From: Anadara kagoshimensis
Lineage: Eukaryota; Mollusca; Bivalvia; Arcoida; Arcidae
Reading direction: 5' to 3'
DNA: 64,000 bases
Assembly: GCA_021292105.1 (NCBI GenBank)
Contig: CM037874.1
Coordinates: 28,403,083 to 28,467,082, forward strand
This document shows, one piece after another, positions 34,601-40,100 of this stretch. Below the pieces are notes generated by a model. That model was not told the DNA's origin. It searched no databases and was given only the letters and a program-made list of their open reading frames with translations. Position numbers and translations under genes: made by a program. Positions within the stretch are counted from its first letter, which is position 1. Every line of letters begins with the position of its first letter.

Positions 34601-34686
34601 TAACATCTTTACATATTTCATATAAATGTATTGAATATATTGTAGATACTCTGATTGACGTTGACAACCAGCCAAGTGATGAATAG
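301..34686 (+). CDS. Gene A: polycystin-1-like receptor/channel with ZU5/UPA-like and Death-like C-terminal tail (5' partial)
   Basis: Spliced gene, about 28 exons and roughly 1,850 codons visible; the 5' end lies before the window. Order of parts: EGF-like module, helical region plus GAIN-like domain, degenerate GPS, TM1, PLAT, TM2-6, polycystin extracellular domain, TM7-11, a charged linker, ZU5/UPA-like beta-rich exons, Death-like exon, stop at 34684-34686. Known of the family: polycystin-1-like proteins are 11-TM plasma- or ciliary-membrane receptors that assemble with PKD2-type subunits. Seen here: codon phase is continuous across nearly every junction from 301 to 32778, and the same exon order recurs in inverted gene B. 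Exceptions are an apparent frameshift in exon 29212-29438 and a doubtful exon at 27871-28060. Two neighbouring genes is the alternative, but no stop or first exon separates the channel part from the tail. Function of the tail is inferred. Confidence 0.8.
1636..1846. mobile_element. MITE with ~60-bp terminal inverted repeats
   Basis: The left arm (CCGTAATGGGGTTTGCCGC onward, through CCACGTGAT to ACGTTTGTGCGGAAC) is matched in inverse by the right arm (GTTCCGCACAAACGTTAAGA to CCCCATTATAATG). Non-coding, about 210 bp. Confidence 0.75.
1941..3426. mobile_element. piggyBac-like non-autonomous element, TTAA-flanked
   Basis: Begins TTAACCCTCTTGCTGCCAAA and ends in the inverse, TTTGGCAGCAAGAGGGTTAA. 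The TTAA target duplication and the CCCTCTTGC-type ends fit piggyBac. Short ORFs inside (2735-2959, 3218-3517) show no recognisable transposase. It ends 43 bp before exon 3470. Confidence 0.7.
3470..3609 (+). CDS. Gene A exon: helical extracellular segment
   Basis: Acceptor TTTAAG ends at 3469 and donor GT starts at 3610. Phase 1 in, phase 0 out. It encodes an amphipathic helical stretch containing KYAEDVQLMFQDQIRLNYP. Probably the N-terminal helical part of the GAIN region; that assignment is inferred from position. The exon starts only 43 bp after the end of a TTAA-flanked transposon. Confidence 0.65.
3714..3955 (+). mobile_element. Dispersed repeat family copy (diverged, near full length)
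   Basis: Contains GCAAGCCTAGGCTTATTAAG, the GCTAGCTTAAC block, TTACCCTTCCAG and the end GATTTGGACATGGATTTGTA. Same order as the copies at 9262 and 59892. Confidence 0.6.
4586..4673 (+). CDS. Gene A exon: helical extracellular segment
   Basis: Acceptor TTTTAG ends at 4585 and donor GTAATA starts at 4674. Phase 0 in, phase 1 out. Contains MVATGKNLMSTLQNSANDG, a helix-rich segment continuing the previous exon. Confidence 0.65.
5098..5122. repeat. (TTA)n microsatellite next to a splice acceptor
   Basis: About eight TTA units directly before the CAG acceptor of exon 5127-5206. Confidence 0.85.
5127..5206 (+). CDS. Gene A exon: helical extracellular segment
   Basis: Acceptor CAG ends at 5126, just after a TTA microsatellite that forms its polypyrimidine tract. 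Donor GTAAGT starts at 5207. Phase 1 in, phase 0 out. Encodes a helix followed by a CSTC pair. Confidence 0.6.
5371..5425. repeat. Perfect 26-bp-arm hairpin
   Basis: Arms 5371-5396 and 5400-5425 are exact inverse complements (AATAGTGTATCCTTTTTGGT...), with a 3-base loop GAC. Confidence 0.9.
5428..5486. repeat. Second hairpin, 17-bp arms
   Basis: CATATACTTATTATAGA (5428-5444) is the exact inverse complement of 5470-5486. It lies two bases after the previous hairpin. Confidence 0.8.
6033..6269 (+). CDS. Gene A exon: GAIN-like region, first part
   Basis: Acceptor AG at 6031-6032, donor GTATGT at 6270. Phase 0 on both sides, and the splice to exon 7457 is in frame. It contains a helical part and then KLPYWETFQI, the typical turn into the beta-rich GAIN fold (inferred). 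An alternative acceptor at 6039-6040 would shorten it by 8 nt and break the phase. Confidence 0.65.
7457..7946 (+). CDS. Gene A exon: GAIN-like beta-sandwich
   Basis: Acceptor TTTCAG ends at 7456, donor GTAATT starts at 7947. The 490 nt correspond exactly in length to two gene B exons (279 + 211 nt), so one intron present in B is absent here. Shared features are the opening ILSY-x-x-NPY, an acidic D-x-DDP stretch and the closing C-E/T-G. By position and fold pattern this is the GAIN domain before the GPS; no sequence search was possible. Confidence 0.75.
8104..8700. repeat. Minisatellite, ~65-bp unit, about nine copies
   Basis: Repeats contain TATCGTGATAAGAAAACCGC, TGACGTCATG and CTACCATTCAGCTTTCTTAC at intervals of about 63-74 bp from near 8110 to 8700. 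In the intron after exon 7457-7946. Units are diverged. Not CRISPR. Confidence 0.85.
9262..9602 (+). mobile_element. Dispersed repeat family, long copy (~340 bp)
   Basis: Shares its whole length with 59892-60236: TTGTTGACTCGGGGATATTG, CATCACAGTATTGTTGATAAG-like block, CACACGTGAAGGTGTAGCTA, CACCCGGCCGCACTTCC, and a conserved end TGGATTGTGATTCGGACATG. It encodes nothing recognisable. Class unknown. Confidence 0.75.
10140..10225 (+). CDS. Gene A exon: pre-GPS strand, non-canonical GC donor
   Basis: Acceptor AAATAG ends at 10139. The exon ends CAG followed by GCAAGT, a GC-AG type 5' splice site. Phase 1 in, phase 0 out. It encodes HRYRIAATDILYLENGVWK, with the tryptophan that opens GPS motifs. 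The gene B equivalent (62092-62207) uses a normal GT donor. Confidence 0.7.
10852..11085 (+). CDS. Gene A exon: degenerate GPS and TM1
   Basis: Acceptor TTTTTTAG, donor GTGAGA, phase 0 on both sides. Contains FGTFSASVFLIPPDTINF, which matches the post-GPS strand typical of polycystin-1 proteins (the F-G-A-S-L-F-V-P-P pattern). The hydrophobic TM1 YALVANVVLFVIAILVSLLL follows. The usual GPS cysteines and the H-L-S/T cleavage tripeptide are missing, so autoproteolysis is unlikely. Confidence 0.8.
11548..11718 (+). CDS. Gene A exon: PLAT domain, first half
   Basis: 171 nt, the same as its gene B partner, phase 0 on both sides. Starts with W and contains YFISVYTG, the signature strand of PLAT/LH2 domains, which lie in the first cytoplasmic loop of polycystin-1 proteins and bind lipid or protein partners. 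Confidence 0.85.
11787..11892 (-). mobile_element. Dispersed repeat family, end fragment
   Basis: Starts CAAAAACAAACATACTAATC, then CGAATCACAATCCAGAAGCA and GAACTTCCACCAGGGAAGTG. Confidence 0.7.
12073..12227 (+). CDS. Gene A exon: PLAT domain, second half
   Basis: 155 nt, the same as its gene B partner. Contains LIWHDNGGPSPRWFLDKIVI, the strongly conserved PLAT core (W-H-D-N-x-G, P-x-W-x-L-D-x-I). Phase 0 in, phase 2 out. Acceptor TTTCTATAG, donor GTAAGT. Confidence 0.88.
12606..12739. mobile_element. Palindromic MITE
   Basis: AGGGTTATTCAACTGATATT and GTTGACTCGACATTTG on the left are mirrored by CAAATGTCGAGTCAAC and ATATCAGTTCAATAACCC on the right. Near-complete fold-back of about 130 bp. 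Confidence 0.7.
13215..14540. mobile_element. CGCGAA-rich MITE, split by the Tigger-like element
   Basis: TTTCGCGTGTCGAATCC and TTTCGCGAATATTT on the left, and TTTGCGAATATTCGCGTGAT and ATCGCGAAATTACGCG on the right, resemble the intact element at 49841-50073. The outer limits are approximate. Confidence 0.5.
13311..14378. mobile_element. Tigger/pogo-like non-autonomous DNA transposon
   Basis: The left end TAAAGTGAAACTTCCCTAAA with CCGGACA repeats is mirrored at the right end by GGTTTAGAGAGGTTTCACTGTA, with TA on both sides. The CAGTGAAACCTCTCTAAACC-type end is characteristic of Tigger elements. No transposase frame seen. Confidence 0.65.
14562..14645. repeat. Inverted repeat
   Basis: TGTTCAGTTACAAATTTCTT is mirrored by AAGAAATTTGTAACTGAACA across a roughly 35-bp centre. 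Confidence 0.7.
14728..15388 (+). CDS. Gene A exon: end of PLAT, TM2, TM3, charged loop, TM4, TM5
   Basis: 661 nt. Starts F-x-C-N-x-W-L-S, the end of PLAT. Then RFTRVQRLWTLMALLFLSMV (TM2) with the M-W-Y-N motif typical of polycystin-1 proteins, VGVMSSAIAILPSLLIVICF (TM3), a loop rich in Lys/Glu, a PWWMIFFAYFLVFACIF helix (TM4) and a further hydrophobic stretch ending E-P-L-K. Donor GTAAAT at 15389. The gene B equivalent has a frameshift after TM3. Confidence 0.88.
15599..15655 (+). pseudogene. Relic tandem duplicate of the start of exon 15683
   Basis: Acceptor and first roughly 53 bases closely resemble those of exon 15683-15812, 84 bp downstream (both read A-T-T-G-C/T-T-G-T-T-T-C-A-T-T-C-G). 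Its frame hits TGA at 15635. It looks like a decayed tandem exon copy or a competing acceptor. Confidence 0.55.
15683..15812 (+). CDS. Gene A exon: end of TM5 and loop
   Basis: Acceptor CTTTTGTAG ends at 15682, donor GTAAGC starts at 15813. Begins VIVVSFAIALICKR, finishing a membrane helix, then a hydrophilic loop. Phase 0 in, phase 1 out, the same phases as gene B exon 56929-57046. Confidence 0.75.
16116..16212 (+). mobile_element. Dispersed repeat family, end fragment
   Basis: GAAGTTCACGTGTCTAACCT, then GTTCCAAAGTTTTTACTTCG and GATTGTGATTCGGACATAGA. Confidence 0.7.
16335..16558 (+). CDS. Gene A exon: charged loop and TM6
   Basis: Acceptor CTTTTCAG, donor GTAAGT. Encodes a basic/acidic loop then FIRVMYIVMLCVICSHNTIF (TM6, the S1-equivalent of the channel domain). 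Phase 1 in, phase 0 out, as in gene B. Confidence 0.82.
17084..17255 (+). CDS. Gene A exon: polycystin extracellular domain, first part
   Basis: 172 nt, identical in length to gene B exon 54696-54867. Contains W-x-W-L/I-x-x-S-F-I and YNYRLGPVRMRQVRIK, the R-L-G-x-x-R-x-R-Q-x-R signature of the TOP domain of PKD channels. Confidence 0.85.
19185..19500 (+). mobile_element. tRNA-derived SINE-like dimer
   Basis: Two tRNA-like parts: 19216-19270 with GGTGGCCCAATCGGTATGGG and a B-box-like CGGGTTCGAGTTCC, and 19424-19475 with GTAGCTCAATCGGTAGAACG. Each is followed by a T-rich tract. Too diverged for a working tRNA. Confidence 0.55.
19626..19671. repeat. (ATTT)n microsatellite
   Basis: About eleven TTTA units. 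Confidence 0.9.
20870..20965 (+). CDS. Gene A exon: polycystin extracellular domain, Cys-containing segment
   Basis: 96 nt, the same as gene B exon 53440-53535, phase 1 on both sides. Conserved cysteines (S/A-C-x-V-P, I-C, F-C) probably form TOP-domain disulfides. It follows a 3.6-kb intron largely occupied by a mobile element. Confidence 0.8.
21361..21948 (+). CDS. Gene A exon: polycystin domain core, TM7, TM8
   Basis: 588 nt (gene B 585 nt), phase 1 on both sides. Contains GIFGVYGNGGYAVNLG, W-I-D-x-x-T-R-A and N-A-N-T-R, the defining polycystin (PKD_channel) motifs. Then LLFIAVVFIRIIMLII (TM7) and IWVGFLDIFFSITAIIFYIL (TM8). Confidence 0.9.
22011..22132. mobile_element. Palindromic MITE
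   Basis: ATGAAGTTAACTTACCTTTT and TTATGGAAATAAGAA on the left are mirrored by ATATTTCCATAACAACAAAA and TTAACTTCATTT on the right. Part of it (TTGTCCAATT, TTCATATTTCC) recurs near 960-1000. Confidence 0.65.
23087..23653 (+). CDS. Gene A exon: TM9-TM11 of the channel-like domain
   Basis: 567 nt (gene B 564 nt), phase 1 on both sides. Contains the S4-like LLRPFTFNYYIYLMRTSIRI, TM10 (IVTYMIMLAVPVTAFAILLY), a pore-loop position lacking an L-G-D-type filter, and TM11 (VFGLFMVVVAIILFNMFISI). Ends with F-D-x-E-L-N-R/E-H-F-W-x-K, shared with gene B. The donor GTATCT at 23654 avoids an intronic stop 9 bases later. Confidence 0.9.
23868..24030 (-). mobile_element. Dispersed repeat family, partial copy
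   Basis: CAATCAAAAACAAACATACT through GAACTTCCACCAGGGAAGTG to GGGTGCTCCGGAAGGGTAAG and the TAGCTAGCTA block. Confidence 0.7.
24516..24568 (+). CDS. Gene A exon: acidic linker after the channel domain
   Basis: Acceptor TTTTGTAG ends at 24515; I chose donor GTAAGA at 24569. Encodes D-L-E-D-E-E-A-V-E-S-R-M-F-D-I-I-E-K. Gene B has the matching exon 49378-49439 in the same phases, which supports the link to the downstream exons. A later donor after 24612 is possible. Confidence 0.6.
24831..26171. mobile_element. mariner (Tc1-mariner superfamily) transposon
   Basis: TIRs CGAGGGCACTTCAAAAAGTT and inverse AACTTTTTGAAGTGCCCTCG, flanked by the TA duplication at 24829-24830 and 26172-26173. About 1.34 kb, in the gene A intron after exon 24516. 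Contains one broken transposase on the - strand. Confidence 0.9.
24902..25970 (-). pseudogene. mariner transposase, frameshifted
   Basis: Starts MKPEKKSEIRRYIKNRF with a helix-turn-helix region (DIASCLGISTSSTYQILTKH). The frame breaks at about 25540 and resumes with RRLSELLTGDEIWMHYFEPQ (first catalytic Asp) and IHIIHDNASSHKS (second Asp). A second break at about 25130 precedes the S-P-C/P-M-R/D-F-F-x-F region that should carry the third Asp of the DD34D triad, and it ends near 24902. About 350 codons if unbroken, normal for mariner; not functional as read. Confidence 0.85.
26818..26996 (+). CDS. Gene A exon: linker to ZU5-like region
   Basis: Acceptor TTTTTAG at 26817 (alternative CAG at 26823, same phase). 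Donor GTAAGT, phase 0 in, phase 2 out. F-D-D-I near the start and H-Y/F-Y near the end match gene B exon 49005-49162. No known domain recognised. Confidence 0.65.
27192..27309 (+). CDS. Gene A exon: C-terminal region of unknown fold
   Basis: Phase 2 in, phase 0 out, donor GTAACA at 27310. Encodes VCEEMFIQFNKDVETLSNPI; aligns to gene B exon ending at 43013 (V-Q-C-A-D-V). Confidence 0.6.
27871..28060 (+). CDS. Gene A candidate extra exon
   Basis: Good acceptor (ACTGTAG) and donor (GTGAGT) enclose 63 open codons beginning Y-Y-D-F-E-N-R-K. The exon starts in phase 2, whereas the preceding exon ends in phase 0, and skipping it keeps the frame. Gene B has no counterpart. It could be alternative, start instead at 27886, or be spurious. 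Confidence 0.35.
28558..28659 (+). CDS. Gene A exon: ZU5-like beta strands
   Basis: 102 nt, phase 0 on both sides. SISYNNGRTWEEYSHDK matches gene B SLNSGQTWEVCNNE in exon 42491-42625. Confidence 0.65.
29212..29438 (+). CDS. Gene A exon: ZU5-like region with apparent frameshift
   Basis: Strong acceptor CTTCTTTTTAAG, donor GTTTGA. Entering in phase 0 the frame is open for only about 74 codons and ends at a TAA, but homology to gene B (the N-x-C-S-I-T-F and F-E-I-P positions) and the phase of the next exon require the other frame after about 29285. The switch falls at an A6 run at 29281-29286, consistent with a 1-nt loss or an assembly error. An alternative acceptor at 29226 lies in the second frame but does not match the incoming phase. 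Confidence 0.55.
29847..29946 (+). CDS. Gene A exon: ZU5/UPA-like segment
   Basis: 100 nt, phase 0 in, phase 1 out. E-V-E-I-I-F-F followed by LLKLPLPISWTG resembles the V-x-L-x-L-P-x-P stretch found where ZU5 passes into UPA in death-receptor-like proteins. Confidence 0.65.
30379..30499 (+). CDS. Gene A exon: UPA-like segment
   Basis: 121 nt, identical to gene B exon 40627-40747, phase 1 in, phase 2 out. Pattern L-L-L-I-Q-R-Y-G-x-G-I-W, then a buried I/L-F-N-L strand, shared with gene B (I-V-I-K-R-E-G-R-S-N-W-F). Confidence 0.7.
30897..30993 (+). mobile_element. Dispersed repeat family, end fragment
   Basis: TTTCAAAGTTTTTACTTTGC, then TGGATTGTGATTCGGACATG and TATGTTTGTTTTTGATTG. Confidence 0.65.
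31030..31072 (+). CDS. Gene A small exon: UPA-like strand
   Basis: 43 nt, the same length as gene B exon 39816-39858. Encodes T-Q-Y-S-I-L-L-K-T-S-T-I-A-K, aligned to T-W-I-S-F-L-V-K-A-S-V-M-Q-W. Acceptor TTCTGCAG, donor GTAAGT. Confidence 0.7.
31339..31490 (-). mobile_element. Dispersed repeat family, partial copy
   Basis: Diverged: ACATACTAGTCCATGGCCAA, AATCACAATGCAGAGGCAAG, CATCCACCAGG, then a TAGCTACACC block. Confidence 0.55.
31572..31602 (+). CDS. Gene A small linker exon
   Basis: 31 nt, phase 0 in, phase 1 out. Acceptor ATTTCAG, donor GTGAGT. Corresponds to the 25-nt gene B exon 38810-38834; the shared core is S/N-I-V. Confidence 0.6.
32536..32778 (+). CDS. Gene A exon: Death-domain-like
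   Basis: 243 nt, phase 1 on both sides, about 80 residues, the usual size of a Death-superfamily domain. Pattern L-x-x-I-x-x-x-L-x-x-A-R-K-W-R-Q-L-A-L-V-L-G, then a helix with C-F-L-x-x-Y-x-W and a final L/I-N-I-L-N-E-S-G. The W-x-x-L-A-x-x-L-G core is the Death-domain hallmark. Gene B keeps W-R-Q-F-A-x-x-L and the final L-R-L-E-G. Death domains mediate homotypic assembly in apoptosis and NF-kB signalling; the role here is inferred. Confidence 0.7.
32930..33292. mobile_element. MITE with inverted ends
   Basis: AGTATACCTAAATTTTTGAG with GAACTTCAGATTTGAA is mirrored by TTTGAAAGTTCCTCAAAAAT and TAAGGTATACTG. Confidence 0.65.
33487..33768. mobile_element. MITE with inverted ends
   Basis: GTGTACCAGGCGTGGCATTC and the AAGG block are mirrored by GAATGATCACGCCTGGTATA and TTTTAGATGG. 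Lies 200 bp from the previous MITE, in the last gene A intron. Confidence 0.6.
34646..34686 (+). CDS. Gene A terminal exon and stop
   Basis: Acceptor TATTGTAG ends at 34645. It joins the phase-1 end of the Death exon to read D-T-L-I-D-V-D-N-Q-P-S-D-E and then TAG at 34684-34686. Gene B likewise ends with one short hydrophilic exon. Confidence 0.6.
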
Positions 34687-37113
34687 CTGAATTACTGATG
34701 CCTAACATATTTTTAGCCAAACGGGTTTACATCATTTTCATTGCTATGTAACATTGAGCTGAAATCGGCCATCAAATTGATCTCGCAATGTTAAAATGAC
34801 AACAAATGACGGATATCAAACAGACATCGCAAGGCAAAAGCTACAACAGTATGCCGTTTTTTGTTATAATTTTGGATGGCAATCAAAGATGCATGACAGT
34901 GTGGAAATTTGACATAATTCTGTGTATTTAATTAATCAAGATACAGTTAAGATACTTAGATGTAGCTTATACCTATGCATCACCGCTATGTGTTAAAATC
35001 TGCTGAGAAAAGAGATTTTAAGACTGGTATTTTAATATTGGAAATGAACTTTTATCATTGATGACGACCAATGTAGTATTCATTGCAATTTTAATTTTCT
35101 TATTGTATATCATTGTAACATAGTTTGTAACATTTCTAAAGATAACTTTGTTTACACATTTCTTTGTTATTTTTATTCGGTAGAATATATATTTGGTACT
35201 TTTGATGAAGTAGGTTTAATCCAAAACAACCATACTAATCCATTTACGAATTTACGATTCACAATTTCATAGCAAATTTGAAACTTTAATTAAAGTTTAA
35301 CACTTGAACGGAAGTCGGGAAAGGTAAGCATCTCACGTTTAGCTAACAATAACCGACACAAATCAAAATTTAGAATAAAATGAACATGGAAATATGGTAC
35401 GTCAAATATGTCTTCGAATACAAATAAGCTCTACTAAAGCGTTGCAATTATAAAATGAATAAACCATAAGCAAAAAGCAGGTATATTTCTACATAGAAAG
35501 GAAAGTTGATATCAAAACATGATCATGATTTCTATCGTCAAGTTTATTGACCTCAGAAGAATGAGGGAAAACTATATTTGGTTTTTAAGAACTATTATAT
35601 CCACAAACATAACAAAATGACACTTTTATATCATTGTGCTTGTTTCATGATATTAATATTTATGTTTGTTACTGATATGATATTCAGTAGAAAATATGCA
35701 ATAACAGGGTATTTAGGAAAAAACGAAAAAGAAAACATATAGAGGTAATTGTAAAGTTAGGGGAAACAAAAACATTTAATGTGTTCACAATAGCATGGTT
35801 TTAGAAAAGAGATTTGACAAGGCATATAAGACAACAACCCCGGGGTGGAGACGCCCGATGTCAAAACTTGAAACAATTTAGATTTAATTATTTTTATAGT
35901 ACAGTTTCCAAGCATTTTTGTCTTTTCACACGAATATTACAAGTAAGTAATATATAAAGAACAATCTTGATATAAGATTAATATTTTGCCCGTTTCGTTG
36001 ACCTTAAACAACGACTTACGGCGCTAATTACTGCATAGGTATGGGTCCAATTTCTGTAAGTCCATAAATATTAACCCGCTTGTCGAAGGTGGAATAATTG
36101 TTTTGACTATGCAGGTATTTCCTATATCTCCGAATTGACAGCTTTGATCAGTAAATTGACCTTGAATGAGATGTACAACGCTGTTTCTCCATTGCATTTT
36201 CTATCATATTCGCATTGGTAACCAGTCCTTGTTTCTATAATTGGCAGTCGTTAGTTACCAAATTTTGTTTACAGACGTACGCCATGCTTACAGACGAAAG
36301 CATTATACATTTACCAATGACATGACGTAAATATACACCGGTATCATTGGTCCATAAATGAAAATGTTAACAAATATTAAAATCACATGAGTAATTGCCT
36401 AAAAACATTTTGTTCTCCACAAAAACACACAAATAAAAAATAAAACAACAATAAACAAATGATTAGTATGTTATATTGGGTTTGATTTAGAAAATCAATA
36501 AAAAAACAACCGATGAGTAACGAACATTATTTCAACATGCTTTACAGTGTTGTGATTCAAATACAGTTTCTTTCCTATCAGGCTTTTTTCTTTTGAAGTT
36601 AATGTTAAATATTTAGTAATAACCTATGTTAATTCACATGATGAACCAAAATGTTCCAATTCACATCGTATATTTTGCTATTTAATATAAAGATGTATAC
36701 ATTTTATTTCCTTTCATGGTAAAATGTCAAATAAATTGACAACGTAACATTCCAATCTCATGATACCGTTGATACTAATTGAAAGAAGCTGTGGAGCATA
36801 TGTACGCCATCCTATATCCAGCAAAGTTTCACTATACTTTACTTTTGTATCAATTAAAAATAAAACATTCAACAGATCTAAATAAAATACATTTTTAATG
36901 TAAGATAAATGATCAATCACCTATTTGAATGTATAAAGATTGATTATTTTAAAATCCATAATTATGTGACTAATTATCACAGCAAAAAGCTTTGAAAAGT
37001 ACGTAGAAGACAATGCAGTCATTCACGCTACTATTTATAAATCTTTTTGTTATTTTTGAAAAGTATCTATGAATATAAACATAATTTCAAAAAGGGACAA
37101 AATAATAAATTTG
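34687..37113. other. Intergenic gap between the convergent gene tails
   Basis: No exon-like ORF is supported. It must hold both 3' UTRs and polyadenylation sites; a possible AATAAA for gene B is seen in the - orientation near 36714. A degenerate copy of the dispersed repeat lies at about 35218-35345. Confidence 0.6.
35218..35345 (-). mobile_element. Dispersed repeat family, degenerate copy
   Basis: AATCCAAAACAACCATACTAATCC-like end and GGGAAAGGTAAGCATCTCAC with AGCTAAC. In the intergenic gap. Confidence 0.45.
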
Positions 37114-37184
37114 TCATCTGTAGCCTCCATTTGGTGTTGTTTTTGGTTTCGATTTGTTTGCACTTATAAATCGCTCAAGACCAT
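37114..37184 (-). CDS. Gene B terminal exon and stop
   Basis: Acceptor TTTTTTTGCAG. Reads G-L-E-R-F-I-S-A-N-K-S-K-P-K-T-T-P-N-G-G-Y-R and then TGA at 37116-37114. A basic hydrophilic tail without a recognised motif. Confidence 0.65.
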
Positions 37185-40100
37185 CTGCAAAAAAAGAAAA
37201 TATTTGTAATAGTCAAAAAGAATTACACATGTTATCTGATTTTTTATATAATCATTGATGGGTTTTTATATTAAAATATAATATATATAACTAATATATA
37301 ATTATTCAGAATTTTCCATTCTTTATAGTTCAAATACGAAAACCATGGAACAATTATGTAATATTGTGCTAAAATATATATACATTGTGTTGATGATGCT
37401 TATTTTAAATACATTTACATATTACATATAACATAGAAAAATATTAATCAAATTAATTGCAAATAAATCTTTAAGATTTTTCTCAATATTATACATGTAT
37501 AACTACTGCCAAAATTTGATCTTATATATCTGTGAGCTTAATCAGTTTCACATTATTCTTTACCGAGAGATACCTAATTTAATAATTCCCTTATGATTTT
37601 AAATAAGCATATTCTATGAAAACGCATATAATTATATTGGTCTACATTACAGAAAAAAATGACGGATCGCCGACCACGCACACAATGTCCCGACAAAGGT
37701 ACGGCATGCTTGACGTATACACAAACAGAATTGAAAACTTGGCCTGAATTGTGCTATTTAATGATGTTACTGAGACTCGTCCGTCATTAGTTGCCGTGAC
37801 GCTGCTTTTGTACCGTGATGGTAGCCAAAGTCGAAACATTAAATTCATGACGGGCGATACGTCAAAAATGTTTCCACAACTTACTTGCGACTTGTTGAAA
37901 TCCTTCCAATCTCAAAACTTTTATAATATCTTTCACCTTGATGTTTGGTTGAATCTCCGCATATTTATAAAAAACAAGAAAACACTTTTCCTCTTCCGAA
38001 ATTAACTCCCGTTGTGAAATTGAGTTTATATAATCTGTCGTTAAGTTTAAACGTTTTGCAAACTGCCGCCACCTAACTGCTACCTGCTGATATTTACTGG
38101 TTAAATTGACAACATTTGTAATGCTGGAATCTGCAAAATTAGACAGAAATCATTAAATATCGGGTTAAATATGCTTGTATAACAGTTTTCAAATTGATTT
38201 TTCACAGCCCGGATTATTTTTGTTGTCATATACGTCACATCATACCAAGTCACGCATTTAGTCACAGCTACAAGAAAAAACTGTTCATATATAAAAATAT
38301 TACGTAGACATTCAACTCGGATATTGCGGCAGTCAAATATTCCAAAGATTTCATATGTACATCGAAACTATGTATGACCAAAATCTGTTTTTCAAAGTAC
38401 CAGCATGCAGAGAATAATCGTAAAAAAGCGTCCTAAACGCAACTGAAAATTCGTAACTATTCTATTGCTATGTTTTTGAGAGAGATTGAGGGTAATATTT
38501 GAGAAAAATAAACAAGCTTCTCAAAGTTGAAATATTGGTTGCAGCCTTACCATAAATGGTTAAAATAGATACTAATTTAGAAAAGAAAGAACAAAACAAA
38601 AATGGATCATAGCAAGAGTTTTTAACTACGAAACAAGAAGATGTTTTAATTAGTAAAAATTTACATATCACTTATTTCTTTTTTGTCCATTATTAATTTA
38701 AAAGAATCATTATTTTGAAAACATAATGTACATAATAAATTTCTCAAAGATCACGGTTATAAGTGATGTCTAGTATTTCCTTTTTGTTAATTAAATAGTC
38801 GCCACTTACTTTTTACAATGGACTTGCTGCCAATCTGAAATAACAAAACCATACATTGAACAAAATAAATTATATATAATGACGTCTCATAGTTCCATGT
38901 TCCTTTCAAACAATTTTGATTGCACGCGTGGTGGGTGTAGCCAGCTAAACAGGAGCACCCGGCCTCACTTCCCTAGTGGAAGTTCACGTGTCTAACCTAA
39001 CTTGTCAGTTCCAAAGTTTTTACTTTGCTTCTGGATTGTGATTCGGACATGGATTAGTATGTTTGTTTTTTATTATATATACATTGACAACGTTATAAGG
39101 ATGAACGTGTTCAAAATGAAATCCTTACAAGAAAAGTTAGATTAAAATTGATTGTTTATTGTCACGAGAGCCATAAATCAACTTTTGTATTCCTTGCTGA
39201 ACCTCGAAAATATTGCATTGGTCTAAAGTTCTGACACTTGTCTAGGTAATTTAAATAAAACTCATTATTACACATAACATAATTTTAAAACTACTATTTA
39301 AATGTATTTTTTGATGAAAGGATTTCTAATACTGAACTTTGTCAATTTTGATTCATTTTGATAACTTGGAATTTGAAACTTTTCTTTGCAAAGATTCCAG
39401 TTATTCATATACCATTTAAAACCTTGGTGTTTAAACGTAACTACTTACTACATACTTACCGTCAAGGCGAAGAAGCGTTAAAACATTAAACAGTACAGTT
39501 TGTGGTGACATAATAACAATTGCCTTGTTTAATGTCAACTTCGTATTTTTTCGTTTAATGCGTTAGTTTTGTTAAAATAAGGTTTTAAACTCTGAGTGTA
39601 GTAAATATTTGTATTTACATAAAAAAGAATATATCAGTATACGTTTATGTGGAATCTGAAAAAAATAATCATCGTCCTTGTTCAGCATTTTATATCTGTA
39701 TCATGGCTTGCTGTTTTGTAAAAGAATGCAAGTTAATAATTTGTTTTATACGTTATATGAATTTAAAATCAGAGAAAGTTTTGTAGAGAATAGAAGGTTT
39801 TGTATTTTTACTTACCCATTGCATCACCGATGCTTTCACAAGAAAGGATATCCATGTACTGAAACAAACATTAATAAGGTTTATATTTATATAATTTAAA
39901 AAAAAACAAAAATCATAAAAATCTGTTGGCATAACTTGTCCAATGTAGAACGTAAATAATATAAATAATAAACAAAGGCAGATATAGCGATACATCAGCA
40001 ATTAGATAACCAAAAATCCAAAATCCACTATGAAGTATCAAAAACAAAAATACCAAACTGAGAAAACACGGTCTTTTGAATGGCATGTGTACTTCTGATA

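Noticed and set aside
39469-39515. Possible gene B exon with donor GTAAGT (M-S-P-Q-T-V-L-F)
   Set aside because: No pyrimidine-rich acceptor, and the neighbouring exons join in phase without it.
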